A DNA stretch of 64,000 nt from JBCBTJ01 sp039818665 (GCA_039818665.1 JBCBTJ010000009.1:3343-67342), one strand, 5' to 3'. Positions 8,357 to 17,108 are shown, counted from the first letter of the stretch. Notes: generated by a model not told the origin, from the letters alone. Program-made: numbers and translations.

Positions 8357-10201
8357 ATGCACGGCATGGCGGGACACCAAACGGCGGAAGACGCCGACAA
8401 GATTGAAAGCGCCGATGGCGGGCTGGGCGCCTCCGTCGTCCGCATCCTAAACCTGCTGGGCCGGCCGGAAATGGCCAAATGGCGCTGGGTGATGGCGGCG
8501 GCCGTCGTGCTGACCGTCGCCAGCAAAGTGCTCGCTGTCGGCGCGCCGGTGTTTCTCGGCGACGCGATCAACGCGCTCACCGGCAGCGAGGAGGTCGCGG
8601 CGGCCTTCGCCCCGGCCTTGACGCTGCTGATCGTCTTCGCCGGCGCGCGCTTCCTCTCCAGCGGCCTCCAGCAATTCCGCGACGCCCTGTTCGCGCCCGC
8701 CAGCCAAGACGCCCAGCGCATCGCCAGCGTCGAGGCCTTCCGCCACGCTCAGCACCTCTCGCTCAATTTCCACCAAACCCGCCGCACCGGCGCGCTGAAC
8801 CGTGTGATCGAACGCGGCGCCGGCGCGATCGACTATCTCATCCGCTTCCTCGCCTTCAATATCGGCCCGACCATCTTCGAGCTGATCGGCGTCGCCATCG
8901 TCATGTCGGCCGTGTACGACCCGATCCTGGCGTTGATCGCGGTCGTGACGGTCTTCACCTATGCGGTGTTCACCTTCCTGATGACCGAGTGGCGCGTGCG
9001 CCAGCGCCGCGAGATGAACAAGGCCGACACGGAGCTGCGCGCCAAAGCCGTCGACTCGCTCACCAATTTCGAAACCGTCAAAGCCTTCGCCGCCGAGGAG
9101 CGCGAAACCGACCGTTTCGACCAAGCCATGCGCTCCTACAATGACCGCTACGTGGTCGCCATGCGCTCGCTCAGCATGCTGAACGCCGGCCAGGAGTTCA
9201 TCATGAACGCCGGCCTCCTCGCCATGCTCGGCTTCGCCGCATGGGGCGCGTTCGAGGGCCGCATGCAGATCGGCGACGTTACCGCCGTCATGCTGTTGCT
9301 CTTCAATCTCTACCGCCCACTCAACATCCTCGGCTGGGCCTGGCGCGAGATTAAACAGGGCGCAGTGGATCTCGAAAAACTCTACGGCCTCGTCGCCATG
9401 ATCCCCGAGGTCGCCGACAAGCCCGGCGCGAAAACGCTCGCAAACCCCAAGGGCGCCGTGCGGTTCGACGAGGTCGGTTTCGCCCACCAGGGCCGCTTCA
9501 AAGGCGTCTCCGGCGTCAGCTTCGACGCCGCGCCAGGGCGCAAAGTCGCCTTTGTCGGCCAATCCGGCGCTGGGAAATCAACCCTCCTGAAGCTTCTCTT
9601 CCGCTTCTACGACGTGGAGCAGGGGCGGGTTCTCCTCGACGGAGAAGATGTCCGCGATCTCACCCAAACGAGCCTGCGCGCCTCGCTCGGCATCGTCCCC
9701 CAGGACGTCGTCCTCTTCAACGACACGCTCCGCGCCAATCTCACCTACGGCAAGCCCGACGCGACCCAGGCCGGGCTCGAAGACGCCGCGCGCCGCGCCC
9801 AATTGCTCGATTTCATCCAAAGCCTGCCGGACGGGTGGGAGACCCGCGTCGGCGAGCGCGGCCTGAAGCTCTCTGGCGGCGAGAAGCAGCGCGTCGGCAT
9901 CGCCCGCGTCATCCTTTCCGATCCGGCCGTGCTTATTCTCGACGAGGCGACCTCGGCGCTCGACAGCGCGACCGAGGCGGCCGTGCAGCACGCGCTGGAG
10001 GAGGCCGCCCGAGGCCGCACCACGCTGATGGTCGCGCACCGGCTGTCCACGGTTCGTGAAGCCGACGAGATCCTGGTGCTGCGCGACGGTGAGGTCATCG
10101 AACGCGGCGATCATGAGAGCCTGCTGGCGCTCGGCGGCGAATACGCGGATATGTGGTCGCGTCAGGCGGCCCAAGACGAGGTCGCCGCGGCGGCGGAATA
10201 G
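8357..10201 (+). CDS. Atm1-type ABC exporter (ATP-binding/permease half-transporter)
   Basis: This 614-residue half-transporter combines six membrane helices (about residues 30-330) with a C-terminal nucleotide-binding domain. It belongs to the Atm1/ABCB7/HMT1 group, which exports glutathione-linked compounds for Fe-S homeostasis or heavy-metal tolerance. RTGALNRVIERG and the segment around DYLIRFLAFNIGPTIFEL are characteristic of the group. The ATPase domain has Walker A GQSGAGKST, the signature LSGGEKQRVGIAR, Walker B VLILDEATSALD and an H-loop in MVAHRLSTV. The Psd-like gene starts 8 nt after its stop. In other alphaproteobacteria an Atm1 gene commonly precedes psd (my recollection), so the synteny is retained although the second gene has diverged. 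Confidence 0.92.
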   Translation: MHGMAGHQTAEDADKIESADGGLGASVVRILNLLGRPEMAKWRWVMAAAVVLTVASKVLAVGAPVFLGDAINALTGSEEVAAAFAPALTLLIVFAGARFLSSGLQQFRDALFAPASQDAQRIASVEAFRHAQHLSLNFHQTRRTGALNRVIERGAGAIDYLIRFLAFNIGPTIFELIGVAIVMSAVYDPILALIAVVTVFTYAVFTFLMTEWRVRQRREMNKADTELRAKAVDSLTNFETVKAFAAEERETDRFDQAMRSYNDRYVVAMRSLSMLNAGQEFIMNAGLLAMLGFAAWGAFEGRMQIGDVTAVMLLLFNLYRPLNILGWAWREIKQGAVDLEKLYGLVAMIPEVADKPGAKTLANPKGAVRFDEVGFAHQGRFKGVSGVSFDAAPGRKVAFVGQSGAGKSTLLKLLFRFYDVEQGRVLLDGEDVRDLTQTSLRASLGIVPQDVVLFNDTLRANLTYGKPDATQAGLEDAARRAQLLDFIQSLPDGWETRVGERGLKLSGGEKQRVGIARVILSDPAVLILDEATSALDSATEAAVQHALEEAARGRTTLMVAHRLSTVREADEILVLRDGEVIERGDHESLLALGGEYADMWSRQAAQDEVAAAAE

Positions 10202-10209
10202 GAACAAGC

Positions 10210-11103
10210 ATGTCGGACACATCACACACTTCATCGACCAAGACCCGAGCCTGGTCGCTCGGCGGATTTGATCTGGAGGGCGTCGCCGGCGCCGTCGCGG
10301 CCTGGCTCGTCGGCATCCTGCTCGGCTTGCTCTGGGGGCCCTTGTTCTGGCTCGGCTTCATCGCCGCGGTCCTTGTATTGATGGCCTCGCGCCGCGCCAC
10401 GCGCACGCCGCCCGAGGACGCCGCCGCCGTCATCGCGCCTTGCGACGGCGTGGTGCAGGAGATTGGCTTGGTCGATGCGCCGGACGAGCTGCGCTGGCCG
10501 GCCGGCCAAGTGCGCCGCCTGCGCATCGCGTCCTCTCCGGCCTCGACGAACATGCTGTTCGCGCCGGCCTCTGGCGAGGTCGAGACGTTGGTCGCCGAGC
10601 CCGGCGATCCCTCGGTTTTCATCGCCGGCAAACCGGACATGGACGGCCTGGAGACCCGTTTCCTCAGCCTGAAGGGCGAGGCGGGGAATATCGGCCTGCG
10701 GATCGCTTCGGCCGGCCTCGGCCCGCGTTTGGACGTCGATCTTGAAGTCGGCGACATGGTCAAAGCCGGCCGCAAGATCGGCGTCCGCCGCCTTGGCGGC
10801 TGGTGCGACGTCTATCTCCCGGGCGCGGCGGAGATCGCCCTGACGGCGGGCCAAACCCTGGTCGGCGCGGAGACCGTGCTGGCGACGGGCGTTGAGCCTG
10901 GCGCGCCCGTTGCGAAAGAGATCGAAGAGCCGGCGCAGGAAGAGACGGACGTCCCCGCGGAGGAACCGCCCGCCAAACCCGCGCCCGAACCGGCGGAGCC
11001 AAGACCCAAAGACGAAGCGCCGCCCGCCGACGACGACACCGAAGCCGCCACCGCGCGCCTTTACGAAAAACTCAAAAAAGAAGCCGACAAGGCCGAGGAC
11101 TAG
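10210..11103 (+). CDS. Phosphatidylserine decarboxylase-like protein lacking catalytic residues
   Basis: This 297-residue protein aligns along its first 235 residues with the short alphaproteobacterial Psd: an N-terminal hydrophobic segment (LLGLLWGPLFWLGF), a block corresponding to the catalytic Asp (IAPCDG for ISPADG) and the C-terminal VYLP...GQTLVGAETVLA. Psd matures by self-cleavage at a Gly-Ser in RFGSRxDVYLP, and the Ser becomes the pyruvoyl group. Here that site reads RRLGGWCDVYLP, so no Ser is available, and the His-containing block (NCHVNRAP in active enzymes) reads STNMLFAP. It should therefore neither process itself nor decarboxylate. A Pro/Glu/Ala-rich tail of about 60 residues follows. 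The ATG at 10210 was preferred over 10153, which overlaps the ABC gene. pssA is not adjacent. Confidence 0.8.
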   Translation: MSDTSHTSSTKTRAWSLGGFDLEGVAGAVAAWLVGILLGLLWGPLFWLGFIAAVLVLMASRRATRTPPEDAAAVIAPCDGVVQEIGLVDAPDELRWPAGQVRRLRIASSPASTNMLFAPASGEVETLVAEPGDPSVFIAGKPDMDGLETRFLSLKGEAGNIGLRIASAGLGPRLDVDLEVGDMVKAGRKIGVRRLGGWCDVYLPGAAEIALTAGQTLVGAETVLATGVEPGAPVAKEIEEPAQEETDVPAEEPPAKPAPEPAEPRPKDEAPPADDDTEAATARLYEKLKKEADKAED

Positions 11104-11167
11104 GCCCGCGCCCCGTCGAATCCGCCGGGCGCGTCGCATAGGAAGCGCCATTTGGCGCGCTGGGTGA

Positions 11168-12175
11168 ATGGGCCAGATCACATCGCTCTATGTTTACAAG
11201 GTCGTCAGCCAAGCCAGCCCAGGCGTGGAGACGCGCGACCTGGTCAAAGGGCTCGGCCTCGATCCGGACGGACCTATCGACCCAGCCCAGATGGTTTCGT
11301 CGGCGGACTATTATCGCTTCTTCGCAGCGCTCGCCGAGCGTGACCCCGCGGGGCTGGAACTTCCGCTTCGCATTGGCGCATCCATGCGCAGCGATGAATA
11401 CGGGGCGTTCGGGCTCGCATGGAAGTCCGCGCCGGACCTGCGCGGCTCGTATGCGAGATCCGAGCGTTACGGCCGCGTTTTAGGCAACGCCGAAAGGTAC
11501 TTTCTCGAAAAGAGCGCCGAGGGCGTGCTCTACACGCTCGATAAGATGGGCGACGGCGGCCTCGGCATGATGCTCTCGAATGAAGCCAGTCTGTCGGCCG
11601 TCGCCACGATCAGCCAAGAAGTCAGCAGCGCGCCGTTTTCGCCCCTGGCGGTCTTCTTCAAACACCAGGCCCGAGGCGATACCGGCGTCTTTGCGGCTCA
11701 TTTCGGCTGCCCGGTCCGCTTTGGGGCTGCGCGCGATGCAATCCTCGTTAGTGAGGAGACGCTGGCGACGCCGAACAAGCTCGGCGACGACACCATCGCC
11801 CACTTCTTCGACCGCCACCTCGAACGAGAGCTCGCCACGCTCTCCGATGCGTCCAGTCTTGACCAGCGCGTTCGCCTCACGGTCTCGCAAAGACTCAGCG
11901 AAGGCGTCCCGAACCTGTCTGACATCGCCTCGGCGCTCGGCATGAGCGGGCGCACGCTTCAGCGGCGGCTTGCGGACAACGGCCGCTCTTTCCAAGGCCT
12001 TGTCGACATCGCCCGCCGCGAACTCGCCCAACAGCTCTTGCGCGATACCGATTACAGTCTCGCTGAAATCGCCTTCCTGACGGGCTTCGCCGAACAAAGC
12101 GGTTTCACCCGCGCCTTCAAACGCTGGGCCGGCCAAACACCCCGATCGTACCGGATTGGCTCCGGCGCAGCCTGA
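11168..12175 (+). CDS. AraC-family transcriptional regulator with arabinose-binding-like N-terminal domain
   Basis: This 335-residue regulator resembles OruR/ArgR-type AraC proteins. The N-terminal ligand domain (residues 1-200) is of the Arabinose_bd type. The C-terminal part has two helix-turn-helix units: NLSDIASALGMSGRTLQRRL and the classic second one, SLAEIAFLTGFAEQSGFTRAFKRWAGQTP. The ATG at 11168 has only a weak ribosome-binding site. The next two genes downstream, an NmrA-like protein and a DUF1772 protein, are on the same strand and are the natural candidates for control, although the 107-nt gap means they probably have their own promoter. The ligand is unknown. Confidence 0.9.
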   Translation: MGQITSLYVYKVVSQASPGVETRDLVKGLGLDPDGPIDPAQMVSSADYYRFFAALAERDPAGLELPLRIGASMRSDEYGAFGLAWKSAPDLRGSYARSERYGRVLGNAERYFLEKSAEGVLYTLDKMGDGGLGMMLSNEASLSAVATISQEVSSAPFSPLAVFFKHQARGDTGVFAAHFGCPVRFGAARDAILVSEETLATPNKLGDDTIAHFFDRHLERELATLSDASSLDQRVRLTVSQRLSEGVPNLSDIASALGMSGRTLQRRLADNGRSFQGLVDIARRELAQQLLRDTDYSLAEIAFLTGFAEQSGFTRAFKRWAGQTPRSYRIGSGAA

Positions 12176-12282
12176 AGCGCAGATTTGGCGTGAACGGCCA
12201 AAACACTGGCGCCGCGCGACAAGAACGAGCGACGCCGCCTCCGTATCCCTTGGTTTGCAGCAAGCAAATACGGAGCAAGCCA

Positions 12283-13128
12283 ATGAACTTTCTGCGCAAA
12301 ACCAAGCCGCTCGCCCTCGTTCTCGGCGGCACAGGCAAGACCGGCCGCAGGGTTGCGGATCGATTGACAGCTTCAGGCCATGACGTCCGCATCGGGTCCC
12401 GATCGGCGTCGCCCGCCTTCGACTGGGACAATGAGAAGAGCTGGGGCGCCTGCCTTAAGGGCGTGACCGCCGCCTACATCACCTACGCGCCGGATCTCGC
12501 TTTCCCCGGCGCCGCTGACGCCATCCAAGCCTTTGTCCGAAAGGCGACGCGGGCCGGCGTGACGCGCTTGGTGCTCTTGTCGGGACGCGGCGAAGAAGAG
12601 GCGCAGGCCTGCGAGCGCATTGTCCAGGCCTCGGGCGTCGACTGGACCATCGTGCGGGCGAGTTGGTTCAATCAAAACTTCTCCGAAGGCGCTTTCATCG
12701 ACATGGTGCTGAACGGTGCGATCACACTTCCGGCGGGCGACACGCCTGAACCTTTCGTGGATGTCGACGACATCGCCGATGTCGCGGTGGCCGCGCTGAC
12801 GCAGGATCACCATGCTGGCGAAATTTATGAAGTCACCGGCCCCCGGCTGATGACGCTCGCCGATGTCGCCGCAGATCTCTCGGCTGCGACCGGCCGCGAG
12901 GTCGCCTATGTCGATGTTCCGCACGAGGCCTTTATGGCTGAGATTGAGACGTCCGGCGCGCCCAAGGATGTCGCCTGGATGCTGGACTACCTCTTTTCGA
13001 CGGTCCTCGACGGCCGAAACGCGCATCTGACCGACGGCGTGGCGCGCGCGCTCGGCCGGCCGCCGAAGGATTTCGCCGACTATGCCCGCGACATCGCGGC
13101 GACCGGCGTTTGGAGCCGCGCGGCCTGA
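12283..13128 (+). CDS. NAD(P)-binding protein of the NmrA/atypical SDR family
   Basis: This 281-residue atypical short-chain dehydrogenase has an N-terminal dinucleotide-binding signature, LVLGGTGKTGRRV (residues 12-24), followed by the NmrA-like blocks VTRLVLLSGRG, DWTIVRASWFNQNF and FVDVDDIADVAVAAL. Such proteins act as redox sensors or reduce small quinones or aldehydes; which applies here is unknown. The longer frame from 12190 adds 31 residues without homology character, while the ATG at 12283 has GGAG 8 nt upstream and begins shortly before the glycine motif. It lies between an AraC regulator and a DUF1772 gene, an arrangement typical of small detoxification operons. Confidence 0.85.
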   Translation: MNFLRKTKPLALVLGGTGKTGRRVADRLTASGHDVRIGSRSASPAFDWDNEKSWGACLKGVTAAYITYAPDLAFPGAADAIQAFVRKATRAGVTRLVLLSGRGEEEAQACERIVQASGVDWTIVRASWFNQNFSEGAFIDMVLNGAITLPAGDTPEPFVDVDDIADVAVAALTQDHHAGEIYEVTGPRLMTLADVAADLSAATGREVAYVDVPHEAFMAEIETSGAPKDVAWMLDYLFSTVLDGRNAHLTDGVARALGRPPKDFADYARDIAATGVWSRAA

Positions 13129-13178
13129 GCGCCGGCCTGCGAGCCGTATCCTCCATCAAATCCACGAAGGACACACCC

Positions 13179-13679
13179 ATGACTTACGATTGGACACTCT
13201 ATGTCTGCCTTTTCCTCGCACTCTGGAGCGCGGTGATTGGCGGCGTGTTCTCAGCGTTTTCGGAGTTCGTGATGAGCGGGCTCCAGCGCGCCGCGCCGGT
13301 CGGCGGGATCGAGTCCATGCAGCACATCAACCGAACCGTTCTGAAAACTCAGTTCGTGGCTGGAATCCTCCTAATCGGCCCGATGTCCATCGCAATCGCG
13401 CTCTATGCGCTGACATCGCTTCACGGGACGGCGAAAGTCGCGTTGATCCTCGCGCCGGCTGTCTACGTTCCGACCGTTTTCCTGATGACCATGTTCGGCA
13501 ACGTTCCGATGAACAATCAGCTTGAACGCTTGGACCCTCGCTCGGCGGACGCGGAGGCCTATTGGCGCCGCTATGGCCGGGAGTGGACGCGTCTCAATCA
13601 CGTCCGAACCTTGGGCGGCGTGCTCACCGGCGGGCTGTACCTTGTCGCGGCGATCAGCCTGGTCGCTGGCCAAGCCTAG
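13179..13679 (+). CDS. DUF1772 (anthrone oxygenase-like) membrane protein
   Basis: This 166-residue integral membrane protein has four predicted helices. Its pattern fits DUF1772, the family that includes fungal anthrone oxygenases: an N-terminal membrane helix with GGVFSAFSEFVMSGLQ, a conserved INRTV after about residue 45, and NVPMNNQLERLDP in the loop before the last helix, followed by WTRLNHVRTLGG. The ATG at 13179 follows GAAGGA, so the upstream extension to 13110, which overlaps the NmrA gene, was not used. The gap to the NmrA gene is 50 nt, so the two are probably co-transcribed. The enzymatic role in bacteria is unproven. Confidence 0.82.
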   Translation: MTYDWTLYVCLFLALWSAVIGGVFSAFSEFVMSGLQRAAPVGGIESMQHINRTVLKTQFVAGILLIGPMSIAIALYALTSLHGTAKVALILAPAVYVPTVFLMTMFGNVPMNNQLERLDPRSADAEAYWRRYGREWTRLNHVRTLGGVLTGGLYLVAAISLVAGQA

Positions 13680-13717
13680 TTTGCGCCCGGCGTCCGGGCT
13701 TCTCGGACGTCCGGCCG

Positions 13718-13918
13718 CTAGCCGGAATTCTCCGGCCCCGCATTCATCCACGCCATCAGCGGCTTTAGCGGCAGCACCCAGCCGACGCCGGCGACGATGT
13801 AGAACAAAAGCTGCACGAGCCCATTCGCTTCGGTCAGCCAGGACCCGACGGTCGCCGCTGCGATGATGTAGAGCGGCAGATAGAGCAGCAAGATCAGCAT
13901 GGCGGTCGGCTTGCGCAT
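13718..13918 (-). CDS. DUF2842 small membrane protein
   Basis: This 66-residue protein has two membrane helices (MLILLLYLPLYIIAAATV and a second over LFYIVAGVGWVLPLKPLM), matching the alphaproteobacterial DUF2842 family, which typically lies beside the heme A synthase gene as here. The longer frame to 14053 runs into the divergent ctaA start and gives no homology, so the ATG at 13918, with GGGGA upstream, was chosen. The gene is divergent from ctaA with about 65 nt between them. A role in cytochrome oxidase assembly is suggested only by the neighbour. Confidence 0.8.
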   Translation of the reverse strand: MRKPTAMLILLLYLPLYIIAAATVGSWLTEANGLVQLLFYIVAGVGWVLPLKPLMAWMNAGPENSG

Positions 13919-13982
13919 GGTCGTCCCCGGATGCGGCGGTTTGGCGGCTTGCGCTGGGCGCGCGCTAAGACATGTAAGCGCC

Positions 13983-15023
13983 ATGGACACGAATGCGACG
14001 GCTGACGCTGCGGCGAAATGGATCGGCTGGTGGCTGATCGCCCTCGGCCTCATGGTCTACGCCATGATCCTTGTCGGCGGCGCGACGCGGCTCACCGACT
14101 CCGGCCTCTCCATCACCGAATGGGACCCGATCAGCGGCTTCCTGCCGCCGCTCAGCGAAGCGGCCTGGGACGCCGAGTTCGAGAAATACAAGCAGACCGC
14201 CGAATACCGCCTGCAAAACCGGGGCATGAGCGAGGGCGAGTTCCGCTATATTTTTTGGTGGGAGTGGGCGCACCGTTTCTTTGGCCGGCTGGTCGGCCTG
14301 GTCGCGATCGCGGGGTTCGTCGTCTTCTGGCGGCGCGGCTGGCTCAATCCGCCGCTCGCCCGCCGCCTCGCCATCATCATCGGCCTCGGCGGACTGCAGG
14401 GCTTTATCGGCTGGTGGATGGTCGCCAGCGGCATTGGCGACACCGACCGGACCGACGTCGCGCCTTACCGCCTCGCCACCCATTTCGGGCTCGCGCTCCT
14501 CATCCTGGCGCTGATCGCCTGGACTTGGCTCGATCTGAACGGCCGCCGCGAAGACGGCCCGGTAGAGCAGGGCCCCCGCCGCGCCGCCTACGCGCTCCTA
14601 GGCCTGACCGCGATCCAAATGCTCGCCGGCGCGCTGGTCGCCGGCCATGACGCGGGGCGGACTTACACCGACTGGCCGCTTATGGCCGGCGAGTTCGCGC
14701 CGTCAGGCTATTGGGCCGAGGCCGGCGGCCTTCGGAACCTGGTCGAGAACGTCGCCGCCGTGCAGTTCAACCACCGGATCCTGGCTTACGCGCTATGGGC
14801 CGGCGCCCTGGCGGCGCTGTTCGCCTTCCGCCGTCATGCGCTCCGCGACGGTTTCGCTTTGATCGCCACCTTGATCACCCTCCAGTCCGCCTGGGGAGTC
14901 CTCACGCTCATGAACGCCGCTCCGCTCGGCCTTGCGCTCGTCCATCAGGGCCTCGGGGTGATCTGCCTGCTGGCGGCCGTCCACCTCAGTTGGCGGGCGC
15001 GTCCTCAGCCGCTTCCGGCCTAA
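13983..15023 (+). CDS. ctaA: Heme A synthase, COX15/CtaA type
   Basis: This 346-residue polytopic membrane protein oxidises heme O to heme A for aa3-type cytochrome oxidase. Eight membrane helices are visible, with the type 2 (COX15) signatures VGGATRLTDSGLSITEW near residue 35 and WWEWAHRFFGRLVG around residue 92; the latter contains a heme-liganding His. The second pair lies in VQFNHRILAY and LVHQGLGV. The 28-residue upstream extension to 13899 was rejected because the ATG at 13983 begins the conserved cytosolic N-terminus. Its last 38 nt overlap the convergent lipoprotein gene. Confidence 0.93.
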   Translation: MDTNATADAAAKWIGWWLIALGLMVYAMILVGGATRLTDSGLSITEWDPISGFLPPLSEAAWDAEFEKYKQTAEYRLQNRGMSEGEFRYIFWWEWAHRFFGRLVGLVAIAGFVVFWRRGWLNPPLARRLAIIIGLGGLQGFIGWWMVASGIGDTDRTDVAPYRLATHFGLALLILALIAWTWLDLNGRREDGPVEQGPRRAAYALLGLTAIQMLAGALVAGHDAGRTYTDWPLMAGEFAPSGYWAEAGGLRNLVENVAAVQFNHRILAYALWAGALAALFAFRRHALRDGFALIATLITLQSAWGVLTLMNAAPLGLALVHQGLGVICLLAAVHLSWRARPQPLPA

Positions 15024-16032
15024 GCGCGGCGGTGTCGACAAACACAGCTTGATGGCCTTGCGCCGTCTCTCCGGCCAACACGATCAGCCCGCCCGGATAC
15101 CCGCCGAAACGCGGCTGGCCGAGCGCGGCGATCGCGCGAGTGGAAGGCGGCGCGGCCATGGTGATGCCGTCGCGCACCGACAGCGCTCTGAAACCGCCGC
15201 CGGCTTCCGCGATCTTCAATCGGCCCGCCGGCGTCCGGGCGACCACATAGTCGCCGTTCGCCGTGTCGAGCCAAGCCGTCTGCGCCAAATTCTCGGAGCC
15301 TTCCAAAGCGGAAGGTTCGCTATTTTCGATCCAAACCACGCCGCCGTCATGCGCGACGATCGCCGCGGTCCCTGTCAGCGTGCAATCGGCGATCTCCGAA
15401 GGCGACGCATAAGCTTCCAGCGCGCGCCAGGTGAACACGCCATCCTCGACGCCGGTCAGCCCCTGCAGCAGGATCTCGGGCGCATCCTCGGTCCAATAGG
15501 CGAGGCGGAACAGCGCTTCCGGCTGCACCGCGGGGCCCGCGCAGACGCCGGCGACCGTCACGCCGTCCGCGCCGGGCAGGGCGATCTCAGCCGGCGCGTC
15601 CAGCTGTCCGCCGAAAATATAACCGGCCAAGCCGCCCTCGGCCGTCGCGGCGGGAAACAGCGTGAACGCCGCCCCGTCGATCTCCGCCGGCTGGCCCTCT
15701 GCGAGCGCGAGCACATCATAGTCCGCGACCGGGCTGATCCGGTCGGCGTCCAGATTGAACATTTGCAGCCCGCCGCCCTCATAGGCGAGGGCGAGAAACG
15801 GCTCCCCGCCGCCGCCGAGCGCGGCCTCGCGGATCGGCTTGTCCAGCGCCGCGGTCGCCCAGACCGCCGGCAGCTCAACGCCGGAAGCGGCCGGCGGTTC
15901 AGGCGTTTCCACCGCTTCCGGTTCGGGATCGGCCCCGCGCGAACAGGCCGCCGCAAAGAAAAGGAGCGCGGATGCCGCCGCTGCGTTGACATTGCGGCGC
16001 CCGGGCCATACACGCACGCGCTTGAACGTCAT
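14986..16032 (-). CDS. Predicted lipoprotein of unknown function, repeat-rich
   Basis: This 348-residue exported protein has a signal peptide ending in a lipobox (LLFFAAAC, Cys at residue 30), so it is predicted to be lipid-anchored. The mature part starts with an acidic, proline-rich linker and continues as many short beta-strand segments with repeated aromatic and glycine turns. This is compatible with a beta-propeller and superficially like bacterial phytase domains, but I cannot name the family. The start at 16032 lies only 34 nt from the divergent rplM start, so both promoters must lie within or next to the coding regions. Its 3' end overlaps ctaA by 38 nt. Confidence 0.65.
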   Translation of the reverse strand: MTFKRVRVWPGRRNVNAAAASALLFFAAACSRGADPEPEAVETPEPPAASGVELPAVWATAALDKPIREAALGGGGEPFLALAYEGGGLQMFNLDADRISPVADYDVLALAEGQPAEIDGAAFTLFPAATAEGGLAGYIFGGQLDAPAEIALPGADGVTVAGVCAGPAVQPEALFRLAYWTEDAPEILLQGLTGVEDGVFTWRALEAYASPSEIADCTLTGTAAIVAHDGGVVWIENSEPSALEGSENLAQTAWLDTANGDYVVARTPAGRLKIAEAGGGFRALSVRDGITMAAPPSTRAIAALGQPRFGGYPGGLIVLAGETAQGHQAVFVDTAALRPEAAEDAPAN

Positions 16033-16066
16033 TCAAAACTCCAAACAAGAGGCTCCCGCAGGAGCG

Positions 16067-16534
16067 ATGAAAACCTATTCCGCGAAACCTGCCGAGGTTG
16101 AGAACAAATGGGTCGTGATCGACGCTGAAGACGTCGTCGTGGGCCGGCTCGCCTCCTATATCGCCAAGCGCCTGCGCGGCAAGCACCGCGCCGACTATAC
16201 CCCGCACGTCGATTGCGGCGACCATGTCGTTGTCGTGAATGCTGAAAAAGTCCGCTTCACCGGCGCCAAGCCCACCGACAAGGTCTACTACCGCCACACC
16301 GGCTATCCCGGCGGCATCAAGTCGACCACGCCGGAGAAAATCCTCGGCGGCCGCTTCCCGGAGCGCGCGCTGAAGCTCGCCGTGAAGCGCATGATGCCCA
16401 AGGAAAGCCCGCTCGCGCGGCGCCAGTTCTCCAAACTGCGCGTCTACGCCGGCGCCGAGCATCCCCACGACGCCCAGTCGCCCGAGACGGTCGACTTTAA
16501 ATCCATGAACGCCAAGAACGTGAAAGCGGCCTGA
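16067..16534 (+). CDS. rplM: 50S ribosomal protein L13
   Basis: This 155-residue large-subunit protein contains the family blocks KWVVIDAEDVVVGRLAS, the NAEKVRFTG region, YYRHTGYPGGIK and GMLPKESPLARR-like MMPKESPLARRQ. A longer open frame begins at 15839, but it runs through the divergent lipoprotein gene. The ATG at 16067, directly behind GGAGCG, gives the standard N-terminus MKTYSAKPAEV. rpsI follows 5 nt downstream, the usual rplM-rpsI operon. Confidence 0.98.
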   Translation: MKTYSAKPAEVENKWVVIDAEDVVVGRLASYIAKRLRGKHRADYTPHVDCGDHVVVVNAEKVRFTGAKPTDKVYYRHTGYPGGIKSTTPEKILGGRFPERALKLAVKRMMPKESPLARRQFSKLRVYAGAEHPHDAQSPETVDFKSMNAKNVKAA

Positions 16535-16539
16535 TCCTC

Positions 16540-17031
16540 ATGTCTGAAACCGCGCAATCTCTCGAAGATCTGAAAGACCTCGGCGCCGAGGGCGAGACCC
16601 CGCTCGTCGAGCCGGAAATCACGGCTGAGCCGAAGATCGACGAATTCGGCCGCGCCTACGGCACCGGCCGCCGCAAATCCGCGATCGCCCGCGTCTGGAT
16701 CAAGCCCGGGAAAGGCTCGATCACGATCAACGGCAAGGACCAAGAACAATACTTCGCCCGGCCCGTGCTGCGCATGATCATCGCCCAGCCGCTCAAAGAG
16801 TCCGAGCGCGCCGGCGAGTTCGACGTGATCTGCACGGTCAAAGGCTCGGGCCTTTCGGGTCAGGCCGGCGCCATCCGCCACGGTCTCTCTCGCGCGCTCG
16901 TCGCTTATGAGCCGGCGCTGCGCCGCAAGCTTAAGCCGTTTGGCTTCATGACCCGCGACCCGCGCGTGGTGGAACGCAAGAAGTATGGCCGCGCCAAAGC
17001 GCGCCGCAGCTTCCAATTCTCCAAGCGCTAG
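16540..17031 (+). CDS. rpsI: 30S ribosomal protein S9
   Basis: This 163-residue small-subunit protein has the universal C-terminus ending in QFSKR, which reaches the ribosomal P site, together with YGTGRRKSAIARVW and GQAGAIRHGLSRAL. The acidic N-terminal extension of about 35 residues is typical of alphaproteobacterial S9. It is the second gene of the rplM-rpsI operon and is followed by a terminator hairpin at 17057. Confidence 0.98.
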   Translation: MSETAQSLEDLKDLGAEGETPLVEPEITAEPKIDEFGRAYGTGRRKSAIARVWIKPGKGSITINGKDQEQYFARPVLRMIIAQPLKESERAGEFDVICTVKGSGLSGQAGAIRHGLSRALVAYEPALRRKLKPFGFMTRDPRVVERKKYGRAKARRSFQFSKR

Positions 17032-17056
17032 GCGTTTCACATCAATCGGCTATTGG

Positions 17057-17090
17057 AACGGGCGCTTCGAAAACGGAGCGCCCGTTTCGC
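17057..17090 (+). terminator. Terminator of the rplM-rpsI operon
   Basis: AACGGGCGCT (17057-17066) and AGCGCCCGTT (17077-17086) form a perfect 10-bp stem with a 10-nt loop, 26 nt after the rpsI stop, and are followed by a short T-rich stretch. The weak T tail makes it less certain than a textbook terminator. The argC start lies 19 nt further on. Confidence 0.6.
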
Positions 17091-17108
17091 ATTTGAAGGG
17101 CTTTGATC

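Noticed and set aside
8357..13679. Horizontally acquired island around the ABC exporter, Psd-like and AraC genes
   Set aside because: There is no integrase, tRNA junction, direct repeat or composition shift. The Atm1-psd order is a normal chromosomal arrangement.
15839..16066. N-terminal extension of ribosomal protein L13
   Set aside because: It runs antisense through the lipoprotein gene. The standard L13 start with a ribosome-binding site is at 16067.
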